Origin: Pseudomonas mosselii
Lineage (GTDB): Bacteria; Pseudomonadota; Gammaproteobacteria; Pseudomonadales; Pseudomonadaceae
Assembly: GCF_005796105.1 (NCBI RefSeq)
Contig: NZ_VAUO01000001.1
Coordinates: forward strand, 558,001 to 622,000
DNA length: 64,000 nucleotides
Direction: 5' to 3'
Position numbers and translations under genes: made by a program. Positions 17,181 to 25,403 of this stretch are shown piece after piece. A model generated the notes under the pieces. The model worked only from the letters and a program-made list of their open reading frames with translations, was not told the DNA's origin and searched no databases. How positions within the stretch are numbered: the first letter of the stretch is position 1; every line of letters starts with the position of its first letter.

Positions 17181-18247
17181 TTAAGCTGTCTCCAGTCGCC
17201 TTGATGGCCTTGCCAGTTGATCGAATGGCCCAACGTGCGCATCACGCTGCCACGCAGTGCCCTGACCATTCCTTCGTATTCCTGCATCGCGATACCGTCA
17301 TGAGCTGGCTCCGGGCCCATGAACATGCCGTCGACACCACCGTGAGCAACACACAATTCAGTGCTACGGGTTTCGATCTCGGGCTCATGGAACACCACTG
17401 GGTTCTCGAGCAGTGCTGAGAGGGCGGCCACAATGCCGGTGGCACCCCAGTTCGAAATATTCGAGATTACGAGCCACTCAGCAGCAGTCACTGCGCCCAC
17501 ACCTCCACGGCCAGGAGTGCCGCAATCCACTGCTTTTGGGGAGAAGGTTGGTAGCTCTTTGGAAATGACGCCCATCCCGAGCTCATTACCGCCGTCGCCA
17601 ATACCCAAGGTCATGAGGCCTTGGTTTTTTGCCTTGTTGAAGAGGTAATCCAGATCACCGACCATACCGTCGAGTGGGCGACCACCCAGGCCGTGATAAA
17701 GACCATTGACGTTGCAGCCTGGTCGTTCAATTGAGAGCAGCAGGGATGGCTGAGTAATTTCCAAAAGCTCATCACTGGCTCTATGGCAGGCAGCCTTTTC
17801 TTTGGAGACAGGCTTGATATAAACCGGACGCAGGTACTCAATCGCGTCCGCTTTACCCGATTCTGGCAACAGACGTGGGGCAAGGCCAGCGCCTCGGCAG
17901 GTGGCCATCATCATCTCAACCCAGTCCTCGTCAATCACGATGACTGTCATGACGCCGAGACCTAGGAAGATGGCTCGGGCCAGAAGGGCAGCACCAATGG
18001 GGCCGTCAGTTTCCGGAACACCGCCACCTTCCGGAAATCCGGTTAGGATGGCAATCGGACGATCAGGATGAGATTTAGCAGCTTCAACCAGGCGCTCGGC
18101 GGCGCCCATGCAGCAAAATCCTGGTTGGTTTTTCTGCAAGGCTGCATACAGGTTTGAAATCAGACCGACGCCGGTGAAGTCGATTTTCATGAAGTCGTCG
18201 ATGGTTTGCGCGACTCGTCGATATTGAGCGCTATCAGGCTTGAGCAT
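17177..18247 (-). CDS. DUF4392 protein, homologous to the C-terminal half of D-glutamate cyclase
   Basis: Belongs to the glutamate cyclase C-terminal domain family (DUF4392). Family blocks are visible: ILTGFPEGGGVPETDGP, LSIERPGCNVNGLYHGLGG and GIGDGGNELGMG. In animals this domain is fused behind a DUF1445 domain in mitochondrial D-glutamate cyclase (D-glutamate to 5-oxo-D-proline). Here the DUF1445 partner is a separate gene at 27807, next to 5-oxoprolinase. The start is chosen at ATG 18247 (AGGGA 7 nt upstream, 356 aa). A GTG at 18283 overlapping the upstream stop by 4 nt would add 12 residues. Operon: dehydratase, this gene, RidA. The family is clear; the substrate is inferred. Confidence 0.85.
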   Translation of the reverse strand: MLKPDSAQYRRVAQTIDDFMKIDFTGVGLISNLYAALQKNQPGFCCMGAAERLVEAAKSHPDRPIAILTGFPEGGGVPETDGPIGAALLARAIFLGLGVMTVIVIDEDWVEMMMATCRGAGLAPRLLPESGKADAIEYLRPVYIKPVSKEKAACHRASDELLEITQPSLLLSIERPGCNVNGLYHGLGGRPLDGMVGDLDYLFNKAKNQGLMTLGIGDGGNELGMGVISKELPTFSPKAVDCGTPGRGGVGAVTAAEWLVISNISNWGATGIVAALSALLENPVVFHEPEIETRSTELCVAHGGVDGMFMGPEPAHDGIAMQEYEGMVRALRGSVMRTLGHSINWQGHQGDWRQLK

Positions 18248-18279
18248 GATCAGTCCCTTTTCGGTTTGAAGGTGTACGC

Positions 18280-19284
18280 TCACTGAGCGGTGATGATTTC
18301 TGCGTAGAGCTCGGGGTCTACGTTGCCGCCGCTCAGCACGACCACGGTTGTGCGGCCACGAGTTTCGACACGACCTTCAAGTACTGCGGCCAGGCCTACT
18401 GCTCCACCTGGTTCAAGAATTAGCTTGAGCTTGTCGTAAGCCACTCGCATGGCCTTACGGACTTCTTCATCGGTGACTACCAGGCTGCCTGCCAGTAGGC
18501 GTTGATTGATGTCGAAGGTCAGGTCACCTGGAGTAACAACCTGCAGGGCATCGCAGATCGATTGGGCGCCTGGGGCATTGCTTTCACGCTTGCCGCTAGC
18601 CAGCGACCGAGCCAGTTCGTCGAAGCCAGCGGGTTCAACGGCGTATACCTGGGTGCTTTCGCACTTGGCACGTACGGCGGTTGCAACGCCTGCGATCAAG
18701 CCGCCGCCACTGCATGCCGCTAGGACGCTGTCGGCTTTGATGCCCAAATGCTCAAGGTCTTCCATGATCTCCAGTCCGACGGTGCCCTGGCCGGCGATGA
18801 TAAATGGATCGTTGTAGGGCGGAACCATGGTGGCGCCGGTGCGGTTCGCAATTTCAGCGCCGATAGCTTCACGGTCATCCTTTTGGCGATCGTAGAGGAT
18901 GACGGTCGCGCCGTTGGCTCGAGCACCTTTGATCTTGGCTTGAGGCGCATCTGACGGCATGATGATCGTGGCGGGGATGTTCAAGATTCGGCCGACCGCC
19001 GATGTTGCCAGTGCGTGGTTGCCTGACGAGAACGCGACCACACCTGCGCGCTGTTGCTTTGCGGATAATTGAAGCAAGCGATTGCACGCACCACGGAACT
19101 TGAAGGATGCAGTGCGTTGCAGTACCTCAGGCTTGAACAGCAACCGACCACCGACCAGCTCATTGAGCTCTGGGCTTTCCAGCAGTGGCGTTCGCGCCGC
19201 GTAATCTTTAATCCTGACTGCGGCCTCCTCGATGTCTTTCAGTGTAGGAGGAACCGGCCGTTCGCCTTTTTCAATACTGGACAT
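18280..19284 (-). CDS. threonine/serine (hydroxyamino acid) dehydratase, PLP fold II
   Basis: Fold-type II PLP lyase of 334 aa that removes water from a beta-hydroxy amino acid to give a keto acid and ammonia. The PLP Lys is Lys62 in TASFKFRGA, FSSGNHALA follows, and the phosphate loop is SGGGLIAG near 190. It has no C-terminal ACT regulatory domain, so it resembles catabolic threonine/serine dehydratases, serine racemases and threo-3-hydroxyaspartate dehydratases, which cannot be separated by eye. First gene of a three-gene operon with the DUF4392 protein and RidA. The RidA partner supports a released aminoacrylate-type product. Confidence 0.9.
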   Translation of the reverse strand: MSSIEKGERPVPPTLKDIEEAAVRIKDYAARTPLLESPELNELVGGRLLFKPEVLQRTASFKFRGACNRLLQLSAKQQRAGVVAFSSGNHALATSAVGRILNIPATIIMPSDAPQAKIKGARANGATVILYDRQKDDREAIGAEIANRTGATMVPPYNDPFIIAGQGTVGLEIMEDLEHLGIKADSVLAACSGGGLIAGVATAVRAKCESTQVYAVEPAGFDELARSLASGKRESNAPGAQSICDALQVVTPGDLTFDINQRLLAGSLVVTDEEVRKAMRVAYDKLKLILEPGGAVGLAAVLEGRVETRGRTTVVVLSGGNVDPELYAEIITAQ

Positions 19285-19361
19285 ATAAATACCTTTTTAT
19301 TTGATCGCAACAGAGCTCGCCTTGACGCTGGAAAAGAGTGTATGGACGTGTTTCAAAGGCT

Positions 19362-19380
19362 GTAAATTAAATAAAATTAC
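19362..19380. promoter_or_regulatory. candidate LysR-type site before the LysR gene at 19425
   Basis: GTAA-N11-TTAC in a very AT-rich stretch of the 140-nt gap between the divergent dehydratase and LysR genes. It matches the loose T-N11-A rule of LysR proteins only. Confidence 0.3.
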
Positions 19381-19424
19381 GCAAGGCTGTTAAGGAAAGT
19401 TGAACAGATGTCTGGAGATGATCG

Positions 19425-20363
19425 ATGAACACCAAGCTTCTCGAGACGTTTGTCGAGCTGGCACGAACGCCACACTTGCGAAAATTAGCTGAACGCCTTC
19501 ATGCCACGCCGTCTGCACTATCAATGAGAGTGAAGAACCTTGAAGAGCAGTTAGGGGTATCGCTTTTCACGTCTGATAATAAAACCCTTTCACTGACGGA
19601 GGAGGGGAGGCGTTTATTGCCTTACGCCGAGGCTGCCATCGCGTCGCTCCAGGAGTTTATTGGTGCGGCTTCGCAAGTATCTGGAGTTGGGGGAGTCGTA
19701 CGGGTTGGACTAATTGAAGCTGCGGTGTACACCTTGTTACCTGAGCTAGTGCGACGCACCAAAGCAGATCTGCCAAATGTCAACGTAACCTGGGTCGTAG
19801 GGCTGACCGCAGATCTTCTTGAGCAGCTCAACAAAGGCGAGCTGGACTTAGTGCTGTCCCTTGATCGGCAGCCTCAGAATCCGTATGCCGTTGCTGAGAG
19901 TCTCCTCACCCTGGCGACAAGGTGGATAGGCAAGACTGGCTTGGTTCAAAATCCGGATGAAGAATCTTTTATCTTTTCTCATCAGATCCTTACTCCTATG
20001 GGGAACACTGCCCCCTCAGATGATGCTGCTCGGACGGTGCAAAAGCTCGCGTTCAAGTACGGCGTCAACCCGACAACCATCCAGTTGTCGAGCTCTCCGT
20101 CGATTTCCGCACTTATCACCCTGATTCGTAACGGTATAGGAATTGGCGTTTTGCCTGCTGTTTTAGTGAAAGAGTACCTTGCGAATGGTGAGCTGGAGGT
20201 GCTCCCGGTGACGCCTCCGCCTCCTATGGTCATCCACCGTTGGCACCTAACCAACGCCTCGCCAGCCACTCTCAAGGTTGCCGAGGTGGTATCAGTAGTC
20301 GCGTCTCACCTCGATGAGGCGGATTCGGAGAGCGTGTGTAAAGGCCCGAAATTCGATAGGTAA
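19425..20363 (+). CDS. LysR family regulator
   Basis: LysR-type regulator, 312 aa. The DNA-binding winged helix is at residues 1-60 (LLETFVELARTPHLRKLAERLHATPSALSMRVKNLEEQLG), with SLTEEGRRLLPYAEAAI beyond it and the effector domain from about 90. It is divergent from the dehydratase-DUF4392-ridA operon, and the second APC permease lies 292 nt downstream on its own strand. It is therefore a candidate regulator of either. The shared palindrome site A begins 30 nt after its stop codon. Confidence 0.87.
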   Translation: MNTKLLETFVELARTPHLRKLAERLHATPSALSMRVKNLEEQLGVSLFTSDNKTLSLTEEGRRLLPYAEAAIASLQEFIGAASQVSGVGGVVRVGLIEAAVYTLLPELVRRTKADLPNVNVTWVVGLTADLLEQLNKGELDLVLSLDRQPQNPYAVAESLLTLATRWIGKTGLVQNPDEESFIFSHQILTPMGNTAPSDDAARTVQKLAFKYGVNPTTIQLSSSPSISALITLIRNGIGIGVLPAVLVKEYLANGELEVLPVTPPPPMVIHRWHLTNASPATLKVAEVVSVVASHLDEADSESVCKGPKFDR

Positions 20364-20392
20364 AGAGTCTGATAGCGCGTTTAGCTCATGCT

Positions 20393-20442
20393 GATAAGCA
20401 CCCATTATCAGAGACAATAGCTAATGAAAATTTGACGTTATC
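20393..20442 (+). promoter_or_regulatory. LysR-type operator, site A, upstream of the APC permease
   Basis: GATAA (20393-20397), 7 nt, TTATC (20405-20409), then GACAAT (20413) and GACGTTATC (20434-20442). The distance from TTATC to GACG is 29 nt, identical to site B at 23205 and site C at 39976. It reads as a recognition site plus a promoter-proximal activation site about 33 bp further on, the usual LysR layout. It is 213 nt before the permease ATG. Confidence 0.7.
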
Positions 20443-20655
20443 GAAGGTCGGCGCGAGGATGACACTCAGCGCGATGAGCACGCTCAACACGATGTTGAAA
20501 TGCTAGATCAAACGTTGGATTACCCAAGCGTTTCATCAGTATCTGTGTGCACTAAGCCGAGTATCCAACATAACAAAAAATTGTGGCGCTTCACTTGAGT
20601 AATGATAACTGCCGTTTACTAAAGTTGCGCTTACGAGTCGAGGAGAAAGGAAAGA

Positions 20656-22125
20656 ATGACTATGAGTATCGAGGCTTCCGAGGGCGTCGGAGACGCTGCA
20701 GTCAGTCAAAAGAAATTGTCAGGTAATATGGGTGCCCTGAGTTTGGCAATGACAGTGCTGGCCTTCTCCGCACCGTTGACCACAGTCGCAGGATATATTC
20801 CAGTTTCATTAATGTTCGGAGGCGTGGGTAGCCCGCTTTTGTTCGTGGTTGTCGCTGCTGTCATGCTGCTGTTTGGTATTGGCTATATTACGCTCAATAA
20901 CATGGTTCGCAGGTCTGGCGACTTCTATTCGTTCATTACTTATGGTCTCGGAAAGTCAGCTGGTCTCGGAGCTGGGCTGACAGCTGCAGTCTCTTATTTT
21001 GTCCTTCTCGCCGGCATCACTTCGTATTTTGGCGTCGCGTGTTCTGATTTCCATAGAGGGCTGACAGGCTCAGCCTTCCCTTGGTACTTTTACTCTCTCA
21101 CCTGCTGGGCTGTGGTGGGTATCCTCGGTTACCTCCATGTTGAGCTTTCGGCCAAGGTTCTGCTTTGGGTCATGCTGTCTGAGATCGTTGTCTGCCTAGG
21201 TTTCGCTTTTGGTGTATTGACTATCGGTGGTGACACCGGTATGGCGGCATCTGCTCCATTCTCGCCGAGTGAGCTTTCCAAGGAAGGAGTAAATATTCCT
21301 TTCGCGATGCTGTTCGCCGTATCGTTCTTCATGGGCTTTGAAGCTACTGCGCTGTACCGTGATGAAGTTCGTGATCCGGATAAGACCATCCGCCGTGCTA
21401 CCTACGGGTCGATCATCTTCATCGGTGCGATGTACACCATCTGTGCTTATGCTTTGGTCACCGCCTACGGAGAAAGTGTCCAGCAGATCGCCACCGACTC
21501 CCCTGCCACTATGTTCTCATTGGCCTTCAGCAAATACATCGATGGGCGCTTCCAAGTGATCGTGAGCCTCCTTGTGCTTACCTCGGCATTTGCATCAGCG
21601 CTGTCTACTCACAACGTACTCTCGCGCTACCTGTTCAACCTGGGCACTGATCGTGCACTGCCAAAATTCCTTAGCAGCATCCATGTGAAGCACTCGTCTC
21701 CATTCGCTGCTTCTATGACCGTGTCGGCGATGGTGCTTTGTGTCCTTATGCCGTTTATCGTCATTGGCGCGAAGCCAGAGCTTCTCTACGGGCAGCTCTC
21801 CGGCGTGGGTACTTCGGGTGTGATCATCCTGATGGCTGTAGTCAACCTTTCTGCCCTGACTTGGTACTTGCGCAAGGGGCGTCATGATGGGGTCAGCTTT
21901 GCAAAGGCCTTCCTGGCCCCAATCATCTCGGGTGTCTTCTTCGTCGGCTTGGTGACACTGGTTGCGTACCACTTTGACCTGCTGGTAGGTGGTGAGCCTG
22001 GTCAGCGCACCTGGATGTTGCTCTGCCTGATTGGCGTACTGATCGCCGGTATGGGCTTGGCTCAGTACTTCAAGGCCGTGCGGCCTGAAGTCTACGAGCG
22101 ACTTGGGCGAAACCCAGCAGCTTGA
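20656..22125 (+). CDS. APC family amino acid permease
   Basis: Inner-membrane APC transporter of 489 aa with about 12 hydrophobic segments, a paralogue of the permease at 1205. It begins MTMSIEASEG with a good AGGAGAAAGGA ribosome site; ATG 20662 is an alternative. Conserved blocks are SGNMGALSLAMTVLAFSAPL near residue 23 and ALYRDEVRDPDKTIRRATY near 232. It carries the shared LysR-type operator A and a strong terminator after its stop, so it is its own transcription unit. An amino acid or amine is the likely cargo, possibly the inducer of the E1/E2 operon at 23403, which has the same operator. Confidence 0.86.
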   Translation: MTMSIEASEGVGDAAVSQKKLSGNMGALSLAMTVLAFSAPLTTVAGYIPVSLMFGGVGSPLLFVVVAAVMLLFGIGYITLNNMVRRSGDFYSFITYGLGKSAGLGAGLTAAVSYFVLLAGITSYFGVACSDFHRGLTGSAFPWYFYSLTCWAVVGILGYLHVELSAKVLLWVMLSEIVVCLGFAFGVLTIGGDTGMAASAPFSPSELSKEGVNIPFAMLFAVSFFMGFEATALYRDEVRDPDKTIRRATYGSIIFIGAMYTICAYALVTAYGESVQQIATDSPATMFSLAFSKYIDGRFQVIVSLLVLTSAFASALSTHNVLSRYLFNLGTDRALPKFLSSIHVKHSSPFAASMTVSAMVLCVLMPFIVIGAKPELLYGQLSGVGTSGVIILMAVVNLSALTWYLRKGRHDGVSFAKAFLAPIISGVFFVGLVTLVAYHFDLLVGGEPGQRTWMLLCLIGVLIAGMGLAQYFKAVRPEVYERLGRNPAA

Positions 22126-22140
22126 CAATAGAAAACGAAA

Positions 22141-22165
22141 ACGGAGCCTAGGCTCCGTTTTTTTA
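22141..22165. terminator. Rho-independent terminator, permease / LysR
   Basis: ACGGAGCCTAGGCTCCGT (22141-22158) is a perfect palindrome followed by a T-run, with an A-rich stretch upstream. It serves both convergent genes. Confidence 0.9.
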
Positions 22166-23056
22166 TACCCGCCAATACTCTGCTGCTACTTTCTGAGCTA
22201 GCTGAGCGACCATTCTGTTGAGGGGCATATCCGCGCGTTCGATGAAGCTTGCGGTGAAAGACATTACTGGCATCTCGTGTGTTGATGCCACGGTATGGAG
22301 CTTGCCGCTTGATAGCTCATCGAACACAGCATGCTCTGGGATCGCGGCTATGCCAATGCCGTCCATTGTCATCCGTACGATCGAGGAGAGTGATGAGTTC
22401 GAAAACAGGCGCACCTTGTGAAGCCCTTTGCGATCAAACATATCCTTCAGTTGCCAGTATGGGCGCGTGTTTCGAGCGTAGGTGATCACTGGGAGGGTTG
22501 CGATCTGTTCGAGCGTCAGTGGCTTGTCGCCTAGGTCAAGCTTGGGGGACTTGATCCAGCTCATTGGATAGCTGCATAGAGGCAGGTTTTCAGCGTTGCC
22601 AATGTTCACCGGCCCCATTAGCAGGGCTACATCCAGGGTGCAATCTGCGAGCCCTGTGGTCATATTCGCGGTGCTGTCCACTATGACATCCAGGGTGATC
22701 TCGGGATATTCCTGACTTAGCTGTTTCAAAAGGTCAGAGAGCCATGTGTGCACAATGGTGTCGGAAGCTCCTAGGCTTACGCTGCCGCTCAGCCCTTTTC
22801 TGCCTGCCACTGCTTCGACCATTTCGCTTTCAAGGGCGATCATTCGTTCAGCGTAGGTCAGCAGCTCACGACCTTGCGATGTCAGAAAGCACCCTCGTTT
22901 ATCCCTCTCAAAAAGGCGGCCATTTAGCTGCCGTTCCAGTTGCGCGATTCGGGCCGAAACTGCCGGCTGGGAGGTATGAAGCTTATCCGCCGCTTTGTGG
23001 AATCCGCCTAGCTGCGCAACCGCGTAGAAGGTCTGAAGGCTTCGTAGATCGATCAT
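22163..23056 (-). CDS. LysR family regulator (divergent from the E1/E2 operon)
   Basis: LysR-type regulator of 297 aa. The winged helix is at residues 1-60 (LRSLQTFYAVAQLGGFHKAADKLHTSQPAVSARIAQLERQLN), followed by LFERDKRGCFLTSQGRELLTYAERM and an effector domain with VSLGASDTIVHTWL. GAGGCG precedes the ATG by 5 nt. It is divergent from the 12-gene + strand unit at 23403, with operator B in the 346-nt gap. This makes it the most likely protein to bind the GATAA-N7-TTATC sites A-D, though that is inference. Confidence 0.88.
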   Translation of the reverse strand: MIDLRSLQTFYAVAQLGGFHKAADKLHTSQPAVSARIAQLERQLNGRLFERDKRGCFLTSQGRELLTYAERMIALESEMVEAVAGRKGLSGSVSLGASDTIVHTWLSDLLKQLSQEYPEITLDVIVDSTANMTTGLADCTLDVALLMGPVNIGNAENLPLCSYPMSWIKSPKLDLGDKPLTLEQIATLPVITYARNTRPYWQLKDMFDRKGLHKVRLFSNSSLSSIVRMTMDGIGIAAIPEHAVFDELSSGKLHTVASTHEMPVMSFTASFIERADMPLNRMVAQLAQKVAAEYWRV

Positions 23057-23204
23057 GCAGCGCCTCTCTCTTATTGTCCCATGCGTCGCGAAACCCCGTG
23101 CTAGGCAGGTCGCCGCTGCCGCGTCTGCTGATACGTTACCGCAGAACGAATGGCCATGAGTAGGTTCAGAGGGGCTTTTTTTAATGGCGCTTCAACGGCA
23201 TACC

Positions 23205-23254
23205 GATAAAAAGACGTTATCTCTGACAATCCGCAATCGCAATTGGACGTTATC
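23205..23254 (+). promoter_or_regulatory. LysR-type operator, site B, upstream of the E1/E2 operon
   Basis: GATAA (23205-23209), 7 nt, TTATC (23217-23221), GACAAT (23225-23230), AATTG and GACGTTATC (23246-23254). It shares the GATAA, TTATC, GACAAT and GACGTTATC blocks with site A at the same spacings. It lies between the divergent LysR (start 23056) and the E1 alpha gene (ATG 23403). Confidence 0.72.
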
Positions 23255-23402
23255 ACGGTATCGCGAGACGATTGAGCCACGAAGCAGTCACCGTCTCCCT
23301 GGGCTTGAGCACGCTAGGGGTTCTCTTGGTAGAAGAGGGGATCGGACTGTGACGCAGAATAACGACAAGACAAGCTGCATTTTTCAAATGAGGAGACGTG
23401 GA

Positions 23403-24380
23403 ATGTTCTCGCCGCATTTGCCCCGCGAACGTCTGCTGGAAGCCTATCGCTCCATGCAAACGATCCGTAGTTTCGAAGAGCGTGTAATGACCGAGATGGG
23501 TACCGGTGATATTCCGGGTAGTACGCATCTTTACGCTGGTCAGGAGGCAAGTGCAGTTGGCGTGTGCATGCACCTCAGCGATGACGATTACATTTCGTCC
23601 ACCCACCGTGGCCATGGTCACTGCATCGCGAAGGGTTGCGATATCAACGCCATGATGGCCGAGCTTTTCGGTCGAGTTACTGGCACTTGTGGTGGTAAAG
23701 GTGGCTCGCAGCACATCGCAGACCTGCGCAAAGGCATGCTGGGCGCGAACGGCATCGTTGCCGGCGGCGCACCGATTACTTGCGGTGCTGCCCTCAGTGC
23801 AAAACTGCTCAAAACAGATCGAGTGGCAATTGCTTTTGCCGGTGATGGCGCCATGAACGAAGGGGCCATGGCGGAAAGCCTCAACCTCGCCAAGATCTGG
23901 ATGTTGCCGATCATCTTCGTGATCGAAGACAACGGTTTTGGTGAGGCGACCGCTAACGAATTCGTTTCTGCAGGCAGTTTCGTGCGTCGTGCAGAGGGCT
24001 ACGACATCCCCTCCACCGAAATTGATGGCACCGACATCTTCAAGGTTTACACGATTGCAGGCGAGGCGATTGCCCGTGCTCGTGCTGGGGGTGGCCCGTC
24101 CTTGCTCCACATTCGAGTGCCTCGCTACTACGGTCACTACAGCGGTGATCCGGATACCTACCGCACCCCGGAAGAAAAGAAAATCATGCGCCAGGATCAG
24201 GATTGCCTGGTCAAGTTCCGCACCAAAGTCACAGCCGAATCCCTAGCTGATGTTGCCGCTCTAGATGCAATCGATGCAGAGGTCGAAGGCGCTGTAAATG
24301 AAGCTGTAGTGTTCGCACGCGCTTCTGATTTCCCACCAGCGTCTGCTCTCACCACCGACGTCTACGTGAAGTACTTGTAA
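23403..24380 (+). CDS. acoA: acetoin-dehydrogenase-type E1 component, alpha subunit
   Basis: Thiamine-diphosphate E1 alpha subunit of a 2-oxoacid/acetoin dehydrogenase complex, 325 aa from ATG 23403 (AGGAG at 23391-23395). The longer open frame upstream runs through the promoter region and operator B and is not credible. Motifs: THLYAGQEASAVGVC and HRGHGHCIAKG (ThDP and phosphorylation-loop region), then the ThDP/Mg motif AGDGAMNEG...EDNGFGEAT near residues 144-180. Closest in style to AcoA rather than pyruvate or branched-chain E1. Whether acetoin is the real substrate is open. First gene of a long operon. Confidence 0.9.
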   Translation: MFSPHLPRERLLEAYRSMQTIRSFEERVMTEMGTGDIPGSTHLYAGQEASAVGVCMHLSDDDYISSTHRGHGHCIAKGCDINAMMAELFGRVTGTCGGKGGSQHIADLRKGMLGANGIVAGGAPITCGAALSAKLLKTDRVAIAFAGDGAMNEGAMAESLNLAKIWMLPIIFVIEDNGFGEATANEFVSAGSFVRRAEGYDIPSTEIDGTDIFKVYTIAGEAIARARAGGGPSLLHIRVPRYYGHYSGDPDTYRTPEEKKIMRQDQDCLVKFRTKVTAESLADVAALDAIDAEVEGAVNEAVVFARASDFPPASALTTDVYVKYL

Positions 24381-24390
24381 GGAGCGCATC

Positions 24391-25398
24391 ATGGCTAAAA
24401 TTTCTTTCCGTCAGGCGCTCAACGATGCTTTGCGCTTGGAAATGAACCGTGATCCACGTGTGATCATGATGGGTGAAGACCTGACTGGCGGCGCAGGTGG
24501 CAATGGCGTCAAGGACGCCTGGGGTGGTGCTTTCGGTGTCACTCGCGGTTTGCTGGGTGAGTTTGGCCCAGACCGTATTCGTGATACGCCTATCAGCGAA
24601 ACAGCCTTCATTGGTGCAGCGGCAGGCGCAGCACTGACTGGCATGCGTCCTATTGCTGAGCTGATGTTTGTGGACTTCGCGGGCGTATGTCTTGATCAGA
24701 TCGTCAACCAGATCGCTAAATTCCGCTACATGTTTGGTGGTCACGCTCGGACACCGTTGGTGATCCGCGCAACCTATGGTGCGGGTACGCGTTCGGCTGC
24801 CCAGCATACCCAAGCGTTCTACCCGATTTTCACTCACGTTCCTGGGCTTAAGGTGGTCATCCCATCCAACCCATACGACGCGAAAGGCTTACTGCTCCAG
24901 GCAATTCGGGATGATGACCCGGTCATTTTCCTGGAGAACAAGATGCTGTACGACACCATGGGGGAGGTTCCAGACGGCGCTTATACCGTCCCGTTCGGTG
25001 AGGCGCGTGTCGTTCGCGATGGCAAGGACGTGATGATCGTAGCGATCGGTCGTATGGTTCACATCGCCGAAGAAGCTGCTCGCAAACTGCAGTCCGAAGG
25101 TATCTCGGCGTGCATCATTGATCCTCGTACCACCTCTCCACTTGATGAAGACACTCTGATGGATTTCTGTGAAGAAATCGGTCGAGTCGTAATTGTGGAT
25201 GAGGCGAATCCACGTTGTGGTATTGCTGCAGATATCTCGGCAATGCTGGCTGACAAGTGCTTCGACTCGCTTCGCGCACCGATCAAGATGGTTACTGCGC
25301 CGCACACCCCGGTTCCTTATGCCCCGAATCTCGAGGATGCATACGTACCAAACGCCGCCGCAGTGATCAGCGCGGTCAAGTCGATCATCGAGAGGTAA
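24391..25398 (+). CDS. acoB: acetoin-dehydrogenase-type E1 component, beta subunit
   Basis: Transketolase-like E1 beta subunit, 335 aa, pairing with the alpha subunit 10 nt upstream. Visible family blocks: VIMMGEDLTGGAGG, RIRDTPISETAFIGAAAGAALTGMRPIAELMFVDF and VIFLENKMLYD. The C-terminal transketolase domain (DVMIVAIGRMVHIAEEAA, then DPRTTSPLDEDTLM) is complete. The catalytic Glu of the ThDP site is expected in ISETAF. Its stop is 5 nt before the E2 ATG. Confidence 0.92.
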   Translation: MAKISFRQALNDALRLEMNRDPRVIMMGEDLTGGAGGNGVKDAWGGAFGVTRGLLGEFGPDRIRDTPISETAFIGAAAGAALTGMRPIAELMFVDFAGVCLDQIVNQIAKFRYMFGGHARTPLVIRATYGAGTRSAAQHTQAFYPIFTHVPGLKVVIPSNPYDAKGLLLQAIRDDDPVIFLENKMLYDTMGEVPDGAYTVPFGEARVVRDGKDVMIVAIGRMVHIAEEAARKLQSEGISACIIDPRTTSPLDEDTLMDFCEEIGRVVIVDEANPRCGIAADISAMLADKCFDSLRAPIKMVTAPHTPVPYAPNLEDAYVPNAAAVISAVKSIIER

Positions 25399-25403
25399 GC
25401 AGT

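Noticed and set aside
16710..19284. Beta-hydroxyaspartate cycle operon
   Set aside because: A hydroxyamino acid dehydratase is present, but no aspartate-glyoxylate aminotransferase, hydroxyaspartate aldolase or iminosuccinate reductase is in the window.
23184..23402. Longer N-terminus for the E1 alpha protein
   Set aside because: The open frame continues 73 codons upstream, but it runs through operator B, has no ribosome site, and homologous E1 alpha subunits start near MFSPHLPRERLLEAY.
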